A DNA stretch of 64,000 nucleotides from RGIG3102 sp964525015. Lineage in GTDB: Bacteria > Bacillota > Clostridia > Oscillospirales > Ruminococcaceae. The notes under the pieces were generated by a model that had not been told where the DNA came from, did no database searches, and saw only the letters and a list, made by a program, of their open reading frames with translations. The DNA is taken from positions 62,001-126,000 of the forward strand of contig CAZGFY010000002.1 of NCBI GenBank assembly GCA_964525015.1. The letters are read 5' to 3'. A program made the position numbers and the translations under genes. Shown piece by piece: positions 26,448-36,041 of this stretch. Position 1 is the stretch's first letter. Every line of letters starts with the position of its first letter.

Positions 26448-28402
26448 TACCCCACCTCACTTAAAAACTCAAATTCAATATTTCCATTATTATTTTCAAC
26501 AGTGTATAAAACTGAACTTCCTTTTTGAGATACTTCTAAATTATCACTAAATAAAGATTTAAAGTTTTTAATAAAATATTCATCGCTTCTTTCAATAAAT
26601 ATATATTCACATTCATTAGTAATTATATATTCCTTAAATTCTTCTTGGCTTAATTCGTAATCATAATATCCATCACCATCGCCTGGAAGCCTTAAAGTTC
26701 CCCCACCAAAGCTATATTCTAATTGAAGTGGAAGTAAATCAGCTGAATATTGAAACCATCTGTTTCCATTATCGCCCTGACTTATAAAGTAAATTTTCCC
26801 ATCTTCATCTTCGCCTAGAATATAAGTTATACTTTGTGAATTTTCAACTAGTTCTTCTCTTTCATAAAGATACCCTTCGTGATAATCAAGATAGGTCATT
26901 CCTGCTGGGATATACTGATAGTATCTATAAATAAATACAGCTAAAATTACAAAAACAGTTATCACTGGCATAATTAAAAACTTAGGTTTTGATTTTAATA
27001 TGCTAATTGATAATAATAAAACGCTCGCTATAAACCAGCCTATTAAATATGGATATATATATCTCTCATACCCTAAAAGGCTTGAGTTAACATCGGATTT
27101 AAAAATATAAACATAGGTAAATCCTAGGAATATATAATAAGCAAAAAACCCTAGAATTGAAAGAATATTAAATGATATACAGCTATTTCTATGAGATTTA
27201 TCATTAGTTGAAATAGCAGATATTATAAGGATAATTGATATAATAATCATTAAGCTAAAGCAAGAGCCAATCATAGAAATTCTAATATTGAAAAATGCAT
27301 CAATCATCATATCCATAATTGCTGTAAATTCTTGCGTTCTATTAATGCCAAAAAGCTCTTTTGTCCCTTTTATTAGCATTGTGAACATTCCTATTTCTTC
27401 GCTTCCACCGATATCGCCAAATGTGTCTGCCCCAGTTACATTTGCAATATACTTTGCCCAGCCAAAAAATCCGATTAATATTACAGATAAATTCAAAACT
27501 ATATGCGATACTTTAGCCTTTATTCCTTTTAAATGCAAAAACTCTACATCATCATTGAAAAATAATATATCAACTGAGATTATCCCCCACGCAATCAGCG
27601 AAAACGGGAATGCTGTATCCTTAGTCATTAATAAAGCAGTTAAAACAAGGGGAATTGGCCATAATTTCGCCTTTTCAAATTTTAATAGATAGTATATCGA
27701 AAACCCAGCCCCAACTAGCCAGCCCATAGGGATATCAGCAAGCGCCGTCATATAAACGTTGCTAGGCTCTAAAAGTGGCCTATAAACAGTGAATATATAT
27801 GAAGATAGATAAGCTATAAATAATAATGGTATTCCAATATATTTTTTATTATTTTTAAAAGGCGAAAGTATCGCACAAAAAACAGATATAGCAATAATAT
27901 TTATTCCAATAAAAATTCTCCACTGGCTATACTCTCCAAAAAACTCAAAGAAATATCCAATTGCAATCAGCCCTGCCTTTTGCGATGCAACCCACGCCCA
28001 GCCAATTTCAGCTGTTGCTGGAAGTTCGTGGTTTACTTTCATCATTTTAACAGCAGTTCCCCAAAAGCTAAATTCATCCCAAGAATATAGTAGTGGTTTT
28101 CTTATTCCAAAAAATATTATCAAACTAATCGAAACCAAAATAAACCCATAAAACCAAACTGAGAGTTTTGGTATTTTAATTTTTTTAATAGCAAATAGAA
28201 CTATAATTATTACTGCTAAAATAAAATATAAGTACATCCCTATCAGTAAGGCATCAAAAACGCCGAATAATAAAATATATATTATTGTAAAGCTAACTGC
28301 CACTAAAGGGGCAATCGCATCCGAAACTTTGAATTTTGCAGTAAATAACAAAGCAAAACTTAATAGCCCAAGAAAACTTAAAATTGTGTATATAATTTCC
28401 AT
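26447..28402 (-). CDS. Large polytopic membrane protein, possibly GT-C-type glycosyltransferase
   Basis: The 651-aa protein has about 12-13 hydrophobic helices in the first 490 residues and a soluble C-terminal domain of about 150 residues. An acidic loop after an early helix reads 'LYSWDEFSFWGTAVKMM' (about 108-124). This recalls the Asp/Glu catalytic loop in the first extracytoplasmic segment of GT-C enzymes such as ArnT/PMT. Two further loops carry 'YRPLLEPSNVYMTALADIPMGW' and 'VTGADTFGDIGGSEEIG'. These are suggestive, not diagnostic. It would use a lipid-linked sugar donor if the assignment is right. It is co-transcribed with the 202-aa protein. Confidence 0.6.
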   Translation of the reverse strand: MEIIYTILSFLGLLSFALLFTAKFKVSDAIAPLVAVSFTIIYILLFGVFDALLIGMYLYFILAVIIIVLFAIKKIKIPKLSVWFYGFILVSISLIIFFGIRKPLLYSWDEFSFWGTAVKMMKVNHELPATAEIGWAWVASQKAGLIAIGYFFEFFGEYSQWRIFIGINIIAISVFCAILSPFKNNKKYIGIPLLFIAYLSSYIFTVYRPLLEPSNVYMTALADIPMGWLVGAGFSIYYLLKFEKAKLWPIPLVLTALLMTKDTAFPFSLIAWGIISVDILFFNDDVEFLHLKGIKAKVSHIVLNLSVILIGFFGWAKYIANVTGADTFGDIGGSEEIGMFTMLIKGTKELFGINRTQEFTAIMDMMIDAFFNIRISMIGSCFSLMIIISIILIISAISTNDKSHRNSCISFNILSILGFFAYYIFLGFTYVYIFKSDVNSSLLGYERYIYPYLIGWFIASVLLLSISILKSKPKFLIMPVITVFVILAVFIYRYYQYIPAGMTYLDYHEGYLYEREELVENSQSITYILGEDEDGKIYFISQGDNGNRWFQYSADLLPLQLEYSFGGGTLRLPGDGDGYYDYELSQEEFKEYIITNECEYIFIERSDEYFIKNFKSLFSDNLEVSQKGSSVLYTVENNNGNIEFEFLSEVG

Positions 28403-28493
28403 TAAAAACTCGCAATCTATATATTAATAATTTAAAACGCTTTTTAAATTATAGCATATTTACCTTTTATAATCAATAAAGTTGTAATGTGAA

Positions 28494-28525
28494 AAATCTG
28501 CAAAACTTCTAGGTTTTGCAGATTT
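28494..28525 (-). terminator. Terminator after msrAB
   Basis: AAATCTGCAAAAC pairs perfectly with GTTTTGCAGATTT (13 bp, 6-nt loop), and a T-run follows on the minus strand. Confidence 0.8.
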
Positions 28526-28547
28526 ATTCATCATTTTATAACGCCAG

Positions 28548-29663
28548 CTATTCGGAATCGATTTCAACTAGATGTGAGAGATGTCCGTATCCTTCTTGAG
28601 CCATATTTTCATATGGAATAAATTTTAAAGCTGCCCCATTTATACAGTATCGAAGTCCGCCATCATCAACTGGGCCATCTTCAAAAACGTGTCCTAAATG
28701 AGTATCCCCAACTCTTGATTTAACTTCAACTCTTTGCATAAACAATGTGTTATCTTCTTTTTCAATTATAACATCTTCTGATATAGGCCTTGTAAAACTT
28801 GGCCAGCCTGAACCTGAATCATATTTATCATTTGATAAAAATAATGGTTCTCCTGTAACTATATCAACATATACTCCAGCAGCCTTATTATCATTTAATT
28901 CGCTAGTAAATGCTCTTTCAGTTGCACCATTTTGAGTTACATCGTATGCTAGTGATGATAAATTTTCTTTTATCTCTTCATCTTTTGGAACATCGTAGCT
29001 TTCTTCTTCGATAACTAAAAATTCATCAGCTAAATCAAGATTAATATGGCAATATCCATTTGGATTTTTTTGCAGATAATTTTGATGATATTCTTCAGCT
29101 AGATAAAAATTATCAAGTGGAAGATTTTCAACCACTATTTCCTTATCATATTCTTTTTGTAAATCATCTAAAACATCTTTTGCAATCTCTTTATCTTCTT
29201 CATTTTCATAGTATATACCTGAGCGATACTGACTTCCCCTATCGTTACCTTGCTGATTCACACTAGTTGGGTCTACCACTTTAAAAAACTTTTCTAAAAG
29301 CTCTTTTAAACTTACTTCTTTTGAATCATACACAACCCTTACCGTTTCAGCGTGCCCTGTTTTTTTATAAATAACATCTTCATAACTTGGATTTTCAGTT
29401 GTGCCGTTTGCATATCCTGATGCAGCATCATACACCCCTTCAATCCTTGTCATATATTCTTCAACGCCCCAAAAACATCCACCTGCAAGATATATTGTGC
29501 TTAAATCTTTTTCTTTTATTAATTCTTCTATACTAAGATTTGAATATGCATCTATTGTTTTCATTTGATTTCCCTTTCCACTTTGCCCACTTGCAAAAAC
29601 TATAAGCCCCATAATTCCAGCTACCATTACTACCATAAATATAGTTTGTCTATACTTTTTCAT
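28548..29663 (-). CDS. msrAB: Bifunctional peptide-methionine sulfoxide reductase MsrA-MsrB, membrane-anchored
   Basis: This 371-aa fusion reduces both stereoisomers of methionine sulfoxide. An N-terminal membrane segment (about 8-26) implies export or anchoring, so it probably repairs envelope proteins. The MsrA domain (about 55-205) has catalytic C63 in 'AGGCFWGVEEY'. The MsrB domain (about 225-360) has 'GSGWPSFTRPI', 'HLGHVFEDGP' and catalytic C340 in 'RYCINGAALKF'. The MsrB CxxC zinc pairs are not seen, as in the zinc-free subgroup. The gene is monocistronic. A repeat-family left end lies 31 bp upstream of its start and may affect expression. Confidence 0.95.
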   Translation of the reverse strand: MKKYRQTIFMVVMVAGIMGLIVFASGQSGKGNQMKTIDAYSNLSIEELIKEKDLSTIYLAGGCFWGVEEYMTRIEGVYDAASGYANGTTENPSYEDVIYKKTGHAETVRVVYDSKEVSLKELLEKFFKVVDPTSVNQQGNDRGSQYRSGIYYENEEDKEIAKDVLDDLQKEYDKEIVVENLPLDNFYLAEEYHQNYLQKNPNGYCHINLDLADEFLVIEEESYDVPKDEEIKENLSSLAYDVTQNGATERAFTSELNDNKAAGVYVDIVTGEPLFLSNDKYDSGSGWPSFTRPISEDVIIEKEDNTLFMQRVEVKSRVGDTHLGHVFEDGPVDDGGLRYCINGAALKFIPYENMAQEGYGHLSHLVEIDSE

Positions 29664-29693
29664 CTTATTCTACCAACCTTTCTGAAACTAAAC

Positions 29694-29780
29694 CTAGCCT
29701 TACTCACATAGGGTAACTGATATAATTCGACTAAAATCGGGTAAATTTTTTATAAGGTTCGAATTAAGTTCACTAAATAA
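29694..29780. repeat. Partial copy of the CTAG-flanked MITE-like repeat
   Basis: It begins with CTAGCCTTACTCACAT, identical to the first 16 bases of the element at 40305. It also shares CTAAAATCGG, a TTTTTT tract and a TTAA(G/A)TTCACT block at similar spacing. It differs by an inserted GGGTAACTGATATAATTCGA-type block that recalls the repeat at 52499. No right-end inverted repeat is found before 29970, so this looks like a truncated copy. The rest of the gap to the aroQ end (to about 29926) is AT-rich with nothing else recognised. Confidence 0.6.
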
Positions 29781-29926
29781 GTATATTTTAAGTTTACTTT
29801 GATTATATTGCTTATTTTTGTGAAATGTTTGATAGAAATATATAGATTGTTTCTTTTATTTGAATAATTTATAGATAAAAAGAAAATTTTATGTTTACAG
29901 ATATTTTATTATCATTTTAAAAAATA

Positions 29927-29969
29927 AAAAAATAACAAAACAGCTTAAAAAATCTGTTTTGCTATTTTT
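29927..29969 (-). terminator. Terminator of the aromatic operon
   Basis: AAAATAACAAAACAG pairs with CTGTTTTGCTATTTT with one mismatch, directly downstream of the aroQ stop. A- and T-rich flanks make it work on the minus strand. Confidence 0.75.
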
Positions 29970-29971
29970 AA

Positions 29972-30403
29972 TTAATTTATTTCTAAAAGATAGTCTATCG
30001 CTTTTAAATATCCACTAAATCCAAGCCCTTCATATGTTTTTTTAGCTATCGATTTAACATAGGATATCTGCCTAAAATCTTCACGCTCTGAAACTTTTGA
30101 TATGTGCACTTCAACTGTTTTTATATTAGTAGATTTTAAAGCATCTAATATTGCAACACTTGTGTGAGTGTAGGCAGCTGGATTTATAATAATTCCATCA
30201 ACCTTATCAAAATAAGCTCTTTGAATTGCATCAACTATCGCCCCTTCGTGATTAGATTGAAAAAATTCCACTTCAACATTTTTTTCTTTTGCATAGCTAG
30301 AAATTAAATTTAATAAATCTTGGTAGGTTTCTTTTCCGTATAGTTCTGGCTCTCTTATTCCTAAAAAATTAATATTAGGCCCGTTTATTACTAGAATTTT
30401 CAT
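29972..30403 (-). CDS. aroQ: 3-dehydroquinate dehydratase, type II
   Basis: The 143-aa enzyme converts 3-dehydroquinate to 3-dehydroshikimate, step three of the shikimate pathway. The N-terminal 'INGPNINFLGIREPELYG' holds the catalytic Arg/Tyr lid. 'FFQSNHEGAIVDAIQ', 'IINPAAYTHTSVAI' and 'VEVHISKVSEREDFR' are the standard type II active-site blocks. The length fits (about 145). It is the last gene of the aromatic operon and overlaps aroEK by 4 bp (ATGA). Confidence 0.97.
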   Translation of the reverse strand: MKILVINGPNINFLGIREPELYGKETYQDLLNLISSYAKEKNVEVEFFQSNHEGAIVDAIQRAYFDKVDGIIINPAAYTHTSVAILDALKSTNIKTVEVHISKVSEREDFRQISYVKSIAKKTYEGLGFSGYLKAIDYLLEIN

Positions 30404-31605
30404 ATAAACACCCTTTCTATCTCATTTAAAACATTATCCCAATTCTCTCCAACATCAATGGTGTAATCAGCAAGGGATTCATATATTGGCTTTCTAAAAT
30501 CATATAATTCTTTTAAATTTTTAGAAAGTGGTCGATTTTCAGTTGCAAGCTTTTCAATTGGTGCTGATAGATAAAAAATAATGCTGTTTTGCCTTAAAGC
30601 TAGCTGATTTTCCTTTTTTAATATAGCTCCACCACCTGTTGCAATAACATATCCTGTTTTTTTAGAAAATTCTTTTACAATTTCGGTTTCAATATCTCTA
30701 AAAGCTTTTTCACCATCGGTATTAATAATATCTGCTGGCGTCCTTTTAGTTTTATTAAAAATTTCTTCATCAGTATCAACTAATTTTAGATGTAATTTTT
30801 CAGATATTTTTTTGGCAGTCGTGCTTTTTCCAACTCCTGGCATTCCTATTAAAACAATATTGCAAAACATATCCGTTGCTTTTTTTAGCCCATAGTTTAA
30901 AGGGGATAAATCATCTAAATCAAAAAATATATTATGCGCTAGTAAAGCTTGGCCAACTAGCATTGAAAGCCCACCAACACAAGGGATATTTAAATCTTCT
31001 GCTTGTAAAATAAGCTGAGTTTTTAAAGGATTATAAATAACATCAACAACGCCAATTAAATTTTTAAACGGCTGTAAATCAATAGGCTTTTCATCATTAT
31101 TTGGATACATTCCAACTGGCGTTGTGTTAATAATAATATCAGCATCATAGTGATTATTAATATTCTGATAGTTATTTTCGCCATTTCTAGAAATTTGTAT
31201 TATCTCTTTAGCGCCATCTTTTTTTGCAACCCAAGTGGCAGTTTTAGATGTTCCACCACTACCTAAAACTACAACTTTTTTATCTTTAAACTCTAAATTA
31301 ATTTGTTTTACACAAAGGCGAAATCCCATAATATCAGTGTTGTAGCCAAATAATTCGCCATTTTTATTAACAATAGTGTTAACCGAGCCAATCTCTAAAG
31401 CCTCACTTGAACAACTACAAAATGGCATAACAACTTCCTTGTATGGAATTGTAACATTTATCCCTTTAAAATCTCTTTTAAGCATAAAATCATTTACATC
31501 TTCTTTTTTAATTTCGCAGATTTTATAATCGTGATTATTAAAAAATCCGTGAATTGGAAGTGAGTAGCTATGCGAGAGTTTTTCTCCAATTAATCCGTAT
31601 TTCAA
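30400..31605 (-). CDS. aroE/aroK: Fused shikimate dehydrogenase-shikimate kinase (AroE-AroK)
   Basis: The 401-aa protein joins two consecutive pathway enzymes. Residues 1-245 are shikimate dehydrogenase: 'GLIGEKLSHSYSLPIHGFF', catalytic K in 'GINVTIPYKEVVMPF', 'GYNTDIMGF' and the NADP loop 'VVLGSGGTSKTA'. Residues about 250-401 are shikimate kinase: Walker A 'GMPGVGKSTTAKKI', 'VDTDEEI', 'GEKAFRDIE', 'VIATGGGAI' and 'ENRPLSK'. All key residues of both halves are present, so both activities are expected. The start lies 3 bp after the pheA stop. Confidence 0.95.
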   Translation of the reverse strand: MKYGLIGEKLSHSYSLPIHGFFNNHDYKICEIKKEDVNDFMLKRDFKGINVTIPYKEVVMPFCSCSSEALEIGSVNTIVNKNGELFGYNTDIMGFRLCVKQINLEFKDKKVVVLGSGGTSKTATWVAKKDGAKEIIQISRNGENNYQNINNHYDADIIINTTPVGMYPNNDEKPIDLQPFKNLIGVVDVIYNPLKTQLILQAEDLNIPCVGGLSMLVGQALLAHNIFFDLDDLSPLNYGLKKATDMFCNIVLIGMPGVGKSTTAKKISEKLHLKLVDTDEEIFNKTKRTPADIINTDGEKAFRDIETEIVKEFSKKTGYVIATGGGAILKKENQLALRQNSIIFYLSAPIEKLATENRPLSKNLKELYDFRKPIYESLADYTIDVGENWDNVLNEIERVFI

Positions 31606-31608
31606 AAA

Positions 31609-32754
31609 TTAAACCTCCTTATAACTTCCAAGGTAAACAAATTTTTGGCAGTTATGCTGAATTTGAGTTATTAATTTTTGAATATTTATTTCGGTTATAT
31701 CTGCATCAAAATCAACATAAAACATAAATTCAAAGTTTTTTCCGGGAATTGGTCTGCTTTCAAGCTTTGACATATTAACTCCTAGTGCTGAAAATTTTGA
31801 AATTATATTATATAAAGAGCCCGGTTTATGTGAAATTGTAAACATTAAGCTGATTTTATCAGCAGCTGGATAAATTTCAGCCTTTTTTGATATGCAGATA
31901 AATCTTGTGTGATTATTATCGCTATTTTGAACATCGGATTTTATAATTTCTAAATTATATAAATCAGCACATCCCTCATCGGCAATTGCAGCTATATCAT
32001 CTCTACTTGATTTTGAAATCATTTCTGCTGCCATACCAGTGTTTGCATAATTACAAGGGGTGAATTTTGAATTTTCTTTAAAGAAATCACTACATTGTGC
32101 TAAGGCTTGTGGGTGAGAATATATTTCTTTAACATTATTAATATCTGTTCCTTTTTTAGCAAGTAATGTGTGCTGAATTTTCACTTTTACACTGCGAACA
32201 ATTTGAAAATCGTATTTACTCATTAAATCATAAACGCCTGTAACTGAGCCGTGCAAACTATTTTCAATTGGAAGTATTCCATAATCACAAAGCCCTTGGT
32301 CTACTGCTTTAAAAACCCCTTCAAAATCATTGAAATATGTAATGCTTGCACGAGAAAATATTTTATCACAGGCAGTAGAAGAGTTTGCCCCTTCAATACC
32401 TTGGCAGGCAACAACTGCACTTTTTGGAAACTTTTTATTTGTATCAAGTAGCGTTTGCGTGATTTTCTTTTGCAAATCGCTCTCGCCTGTCACTGTGTGC
32501 TCCTGATAAGCTTTTGATAAATCAAACATTGTTGTGTATAGAATTTTAGTGTATTCAGCCATCTGGTCGTCCATATTTTTAGTAACGCTGTATATTATTT
32601 CTCTTTCTCTACCTGCTACTAAAATAGGAAGATTGTTTTCTTTTTTATGCTGGGCAATGTTATTAACAATATTCATTCTTTTTGTGAATAACTCAGCTAG
32701 GTTTTTATCTATTTCATCAATTTCTTCTCTTGATTTTTTTAATAAATCACTCAT
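31609..32754 (-). CDS. pheA: Bifunctional chorismate mutase-prephenate dehydratase (P-protein)
   Basis: The 381-aa protein converts chorismate to prephenate and then to phenylpyruvate, the branch to phenylalanine. Chorismate mutase (about 1-90) has the AroQ-type helix 'REEIDEIDKNLAELFTKRMNIVNNIAQHKKENN'. Prephenate dehydratase (about 108-290) shows 'GIEGANSSTACDKIF', 'DYGILPIENSLHGSVTGVYDLM' and 'NNHTRFICIS'. The ACT domain (about 300-381) with 'SHKPGSLYNIISKFSALGVNMSKLESRPIPG' is the phenylalanine-sensing module, with GAL replaced by SAL and ESRP intact. Feedback inhibition by Phe is therefore expected. Its place here fits the Phe/Tyr-rich leader of the operon. Confidence 0.96.
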   Translation of the reverse strand: MSDLLKKSREEIDEIDKNLAELFTKRMNIVNNIAQHKKENNLPILVAGREREIIYSVTKNMDDQMAEYTKILYTTMFDLSKAYQEHTVTGESDLQKKITQTLLDTNKKFPKSAVVACQGIEGANSSTACDKIFSRASITYFNDFEGVFKAVDQGLCDYGILPIENSLHGSVTGVYDLMSKYDFQIVRSVKVKIQHTLLAKKGTDINNVKEIYSHPQALAQCSDFFKENSKFTPCNYANTGMAAEMISKSSRDDIAAIADEGCADLYNLEIIKSDVQNSDNNHTRFICISKKAEIYPAADKISLMFTISHKPGSLYNIISKFSALGVNMSKLESRPIPGKNFEFMFYVDFDADITEINIQKLITQIQHNCQKFVYLGSYKEV

Positions 32755-32768
32755 TGTCTAACTCCTTA

Positions 32769-33830
32769 TTATAATAAATTAATAATAGCTATTGCAGCCG
32801 CTGCCTCAATACAAGGAACAACTCTTGGCACTATACACGGGTCGTGCCTGCCTTTAACGGCTAAAACATCGTTTTCTTTTGTTGTAAGATTAATTGATAA
32901 CTGCTCTTTTCCAATTGACGGCGTTGGCTTTATTGCAGCACGGAATATAACAGGCATACCCGTTGAAATTCCACCAGTTATCCCCCCTGAATTATTAGAA
33001 GTAGTGATAACTTTATCTTCGCTGTATCTATAAGGGTCGTTGTTTTCGCTGCCTTTCATACTGCAAACTTTAAAGCCTGCTCCAAATTCCACCCCTTTAA
33101 CAGCTGGAACTGCAAAAACAGTTTTTGCAATTGAATTTTCAATCCCATCAAACATTGGCTCGCCTACTCCAACAGGCATTCCAGTTATAGCACATTCAAC
33201 ACTTCCACCAACTGAATCTCCCTCAGATAAAGCTGACATTATTTCTTTTATCATCTCTTCGCCTTTAGCTTTATCATTAACGTATAATTCGCCATTTGTG
33301 TAGCTTATATTTTGGATATTAACTGGATTATAAGGGGTATCAAAAACATTTCCAATATTATTTATATGAGCTATTATATTAATTCCTTTTTCTTCTAGAA
33401 TTTGCATACAAACTGCCCCTGCAAAGCATAATGGAAGGGTTAATCTTCCTGAAAAATGCCCACCCCCACGAACATCGTTTGCGCCATTGTATTTAATATG
33501 TGCAACATAATCTGCGTGAGAAGGTCTTGGAATTTCTGTAATATTTTTATAATCAGCACTCTTTGTGTTTTTATTTTCAAAAACTGCTGTTAGTGGCGTT
33601 CCACAGGTTACGCCATTAACAATGCCACTTACTATATTTGGAATATCTTCTTCTTTTCTAGGAGTTGAATAGGCATTATTGCCCCCTTGACGCCTTTTTA
33701 AAAAGGAATGAATTTTATCCATATCAAGCTTTATGCCTGCTGGAAGTCCATCAATAACAACGCCTATCATCTCGCAATGAGATTGACCAAAAATCTGAAT
33801 TTTTATTTTATCACCATAACTACAAGACAT
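32769..33830 (-). CDS. aroC: Chorismate synthase
   Basis: The 353-aa FMN-dependent enzyme makes chorismate from EPSP. Diagnostic blocks include 'FGQSHCEMIGVVIDGLPAG' at the N-terminus, 'RRQGGNNAYSTPRKEED', 'RPSHADYVAHIKYNGANDVRGGGHFSGR', and 'NSGGITGGISTGMPV'. Two key histidines, His17-like in 'SHCE' and the His in 'RPSHAD', are present. I use ATG 33830, which has GGGGGTG about 6 nt upstream. A TTG lies just before it in frame. The start overlaps the aroA end, indicating coupling. Confidence 0.96.
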   Translation of the reverse strand: MSCSYGDKIKIQIFGQSHCEMIGVVIDGLPAGIKLDMDKIHSFLKRRQGGNNAYSTPRKEEDIPNIVSGIVNGVTCGTPLTAVFENKNTKSADYKNITEIPRPSHADYVAHIKYNGANDVRGGGHFSGRLTLPLCFAGAVCMQILEEKGINIIAHINNIGNVFDTPYNPVNIQNISYTNGELYVNDKAKGEEMIKEIMSALSEGDSVGGSVECAITGMPVGVGEPMFDGIENSIAKTVFAVPAVKGVEFGAGFKVCSMKGSENNDPYRYSEDKVITTSNNSGGITGGISTGMPVIFRAAIKPTPSIGKEQLSINLTTKENDVLAVKGRHDPCIVPRVVPCIEAAAAIAIINLL

Positions 33831-34977
33831 CAACTACACCCCCAAGCTTTTTAAAATCTTCAAAGAATGCTGGATATGATTTATTAACAGCGCTTGCATT
33901 TTGTATAACAACTTCGCCTTCACAAAAGATAGATGCAACAGCTGATGCCATAACTATTCTATGGTCATTACAGCTATCCACAGTGCCTCCTGTTAATTTA
34001 CTTGGATGAATTATCATACAATCATCTTGAACTTCGATTTTTCCACCTAAAGCTGTTATCATATCAGAAACTGATTTCACTCTATCGCTTTCTTTAATTC
34101 TTAATCTTTGAATATTAAATATTTTAGTTTTCTTTTCCTTTTGAGTTGCATAAACAGCTAGTGCTGGAACTAAATCTGGAATTTCCATAGCATCTATAAC
34201 ATCAGAATCGCAAACTTTTATAAACAATTTATCCTTTTGAGCAGAATTTTCATTTAAATGATTTGGCATAATTCCAGCACACAGCCAGTATGACGCATTA
34301 GACCAATCCCCTTCAACAATAATATCTTTTGGAGAAATATATTCTTGATTTCCTTTTATATCATAAGATGCATCAATTCCAAATCTTTTTAAAACATCGA
34401 TAGTTATATCAACATAGCCTGAAGATTGAAGTGGAGTTGTTAAATTTATTTTGCTACCTCCATTAAGAAGTGGAAGAGCGAACATAAGCCCTGAAATATA
34501 TTGCGAGCTTTTATCTCCAGGAAGAGAATAAGTTCCTGATTGTAGTTTTCCTGTGTATTCAATTGGCAGATTATATTGATTAAATTTTACTCCGTTTGGC
34601 TCCATAGCCTCGCACAATTCTAAAAACGGACGACTTGGAAGTGAGCCTGAGCCATTTAGCACCCCATTTTTAGAAATTGCAGCCATTATTGGCAAAACTA
34701 ATCTTGCCGTTGTTCCACTTTCGTGGCAGAATACATCTAATTTTTCAGGATATGCATTCGGAGTTACTAAAACGCCTGTTTTTGTATACTCAACTTTCGA
34801 GCCTAGTGCTTGTATTGTTTCTATACTTGCTTTAATATCTTGTGAGAAATGATTTATATGTATATGAGTTTCATCTTTGCAAAGTGCTGATGCTAATAGT
34901 ATTCTATGTGCGTAAGATTTTGAAGAAATTGCATCAATATCTCCTTTTAGTTTTCTTGGCTGAATTTTAACCTTCAT
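33820..34977 (-). CDS. aroA: 3-phosphoshikimate 1-carboxyvinyltransferase (EPSP synthase)
   Basis: The 385-aa enzyme transfers enolpyruvate from PEP to shikimate-3-phosphate. It shows 'DIDAISSKSYAHRILLASALC' (N-terminal PEP-binding Lys and Ser), 'SGTTARLVLPIMAA', 'GDKSSQYISGLMFALPLL', 'RIKESDRVKSVSDMITALGGKIE' and 'NDHRIVMASAVA'. At 385 residues it is shorter than the common 425-450, but all the conserved blocks are there. The usual GNAGTA block reads ESGTTA, which points to a class other than the E. coli-like class I. The stop codon overlaps the aroC start, and aroB ends 2 bp upstream. Confidence 0.94.
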   Translation of the reverse strand: MKVKIQPRKLKGDIDAISSKSYAHRILLASALCKDETHIHINHFSQDIKASIETIQALGSKVEYTKTGVLVTPNAYPEKLDVFCHESGTTARLVLPIMAAISKNGVLNGSGSLPSRPFLELCEAMEPNGVKFNQYNLPIEYTGKLQSGTYSLPGDKSSQYISGLMFALPLLNGGSKINLTTPLQSSGYVDITIDVLKRFGIDASYDIKGNQEYISPKDIIVEGDWSNASYWLCAGIMPNHLNENSAQKDKLFIKVCDSDVIDAMEIPDLVPALAVYATQKEKKTKIFNIQRLRIKESDRVKSVSDMITALGGKIEVQDDCMIIHPSKLTGGTVDSCNDHRIVMASAVASIFCEGEVVIQNASAVNKSYPAFFEDFKKLGGVVDVL

Positions 34978-34979
34978 TT

Positions 34980-36017
34980 TTATTTATTCCCTTTCATAAA
35001 AAACTCTTCTATTTTATCTAAATCAACTGGCTGTATTCTCGCACTTCCTATTTCATTTAAAAGTATTAAATTCAGCTTTCCAAATCTCACTTTTTTATCG
35101 CCAGTTGCCTTATTTGCTAAATCTTTTGCTGAGTAATTGCAGTTAATATCTATATTGTAAACATCGAGTATCTCTTTTATTTTCTGTGCATTTTCTATAT
35201 TATTTGATTTTTCAATCATATACATTCCCATTGCAACAGCTCTTCCGTGAGAAATTGAAAACTGGCTAAGTGTCTCTATTGAATGTGCAATAGTGTGTCC
35301 AAAATTTAATATCTGTCGAGTGCCTTTATCAAATTCATCTTCTTTTACCACTTCTGCTTTTATTTCAACGCATCTTGCTATTATATCAATGATATCTTTT
35401 TGAAAATTCCCTTTTAAAAGCTGTGAAAATAAATCTTTATCTAAAATACAGCCGTATTTAATCACTTCGCATAAGCCATCTTTTATTATTTCTTCTGATA
35501 ATGTATCAAAAGTTTTCACATCACATAAAACAAGTTTTGGCTGATTGAATGCCCCTGCTAGGTTTTTCCCTTTAGTTAAATTCACCCCTGTTTTTCCACC
35601 AACTGAAGAATCAACTGCCGAAAGAAGAGTTGTTGGAACTTGGACAAAAGGAATTCCCCTTAAATAAATAGCCGAGCAAAATCCTGCTACATCTCCAACA
35701 ATTCCACCACCTAGAGCGATAATAATATCTGAATGAGATATTTTTTTCTCGCTCATTAATTCTAAAATTGTTTCGATAGTGTCTAATGTTTTTGATTCTT
35801 CACCTGCTGGAAAATAAAAACTCTCAACTATAAATCCTGATTTCTCTAAAGATTTTATAGCACTATCCCCATACAAAGGAAAAACATTACTATCGCTAAT
35901 TATCATCGCTTTTTTAGCCTTTGTTATATATCTAGTTTTTTCGCCTAAAGTATCTAGTAAGCCCTCGCCTATAAAAACATCGTATGATGGATTAATATCA
36001 ACTGTAATTTTTTTCAT
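34980..36017 (-). CDS. aroB: 3-dehydroquinate synthase
   Basis: The 345-aa NAD- and metal-dependent enzyme closes DAHP to 3-dehydroquinate. Present are 'FPAGEESKTLDTIE', the NAD loop 'IIALGGGIVGDVAGFCSAIYLRGIPFVQVPTTLLSAVDSSVGGKTGVN', the metal ligands in 'CVEIKAEVVKEDEFDKGTRQILNFGHTIAHSIE' and the second His in 'SHGRAVAMGM'. The length fits (about 345-360). It follows aroF by 24 bp, with the ribosome binding site AAAGGAA upstream of its ATG. Confidence 0.96.
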   Translation of the reverse strand: MKKITVDINPSYDVFIGEGLLDTLGEKTRYITKAKKAMIISDSNVFPLYGDSAIKSLEKSGFIVESFYFPAGEESKTLDTIETILELMSEKKISHSDIIIALGGGIVGDVAGFCSAIYLRGIPFVQVPTTLLSAVDSSVGGKTGVNLTKGKNLAGAFNQPKLVLCDVKTFDTLSEEIIKDGLCEVIKYGCILDKDLFSQLLKGNFQKDIIDIIARCVEIKAEVVKEDEFDKGTRQILNFGHTIAHSIETLSQFSISHGRAVAMGMYMIEKSNNIENAQKIKEILDVYNIDINCNYSAKDLANKATGDKKVRFGKLNLILLNEIGSARIQPVDLDKIEEFFMKGNK

Positions 36018-36041
36018 ATAATAATCATTCCTTTTTATAAA

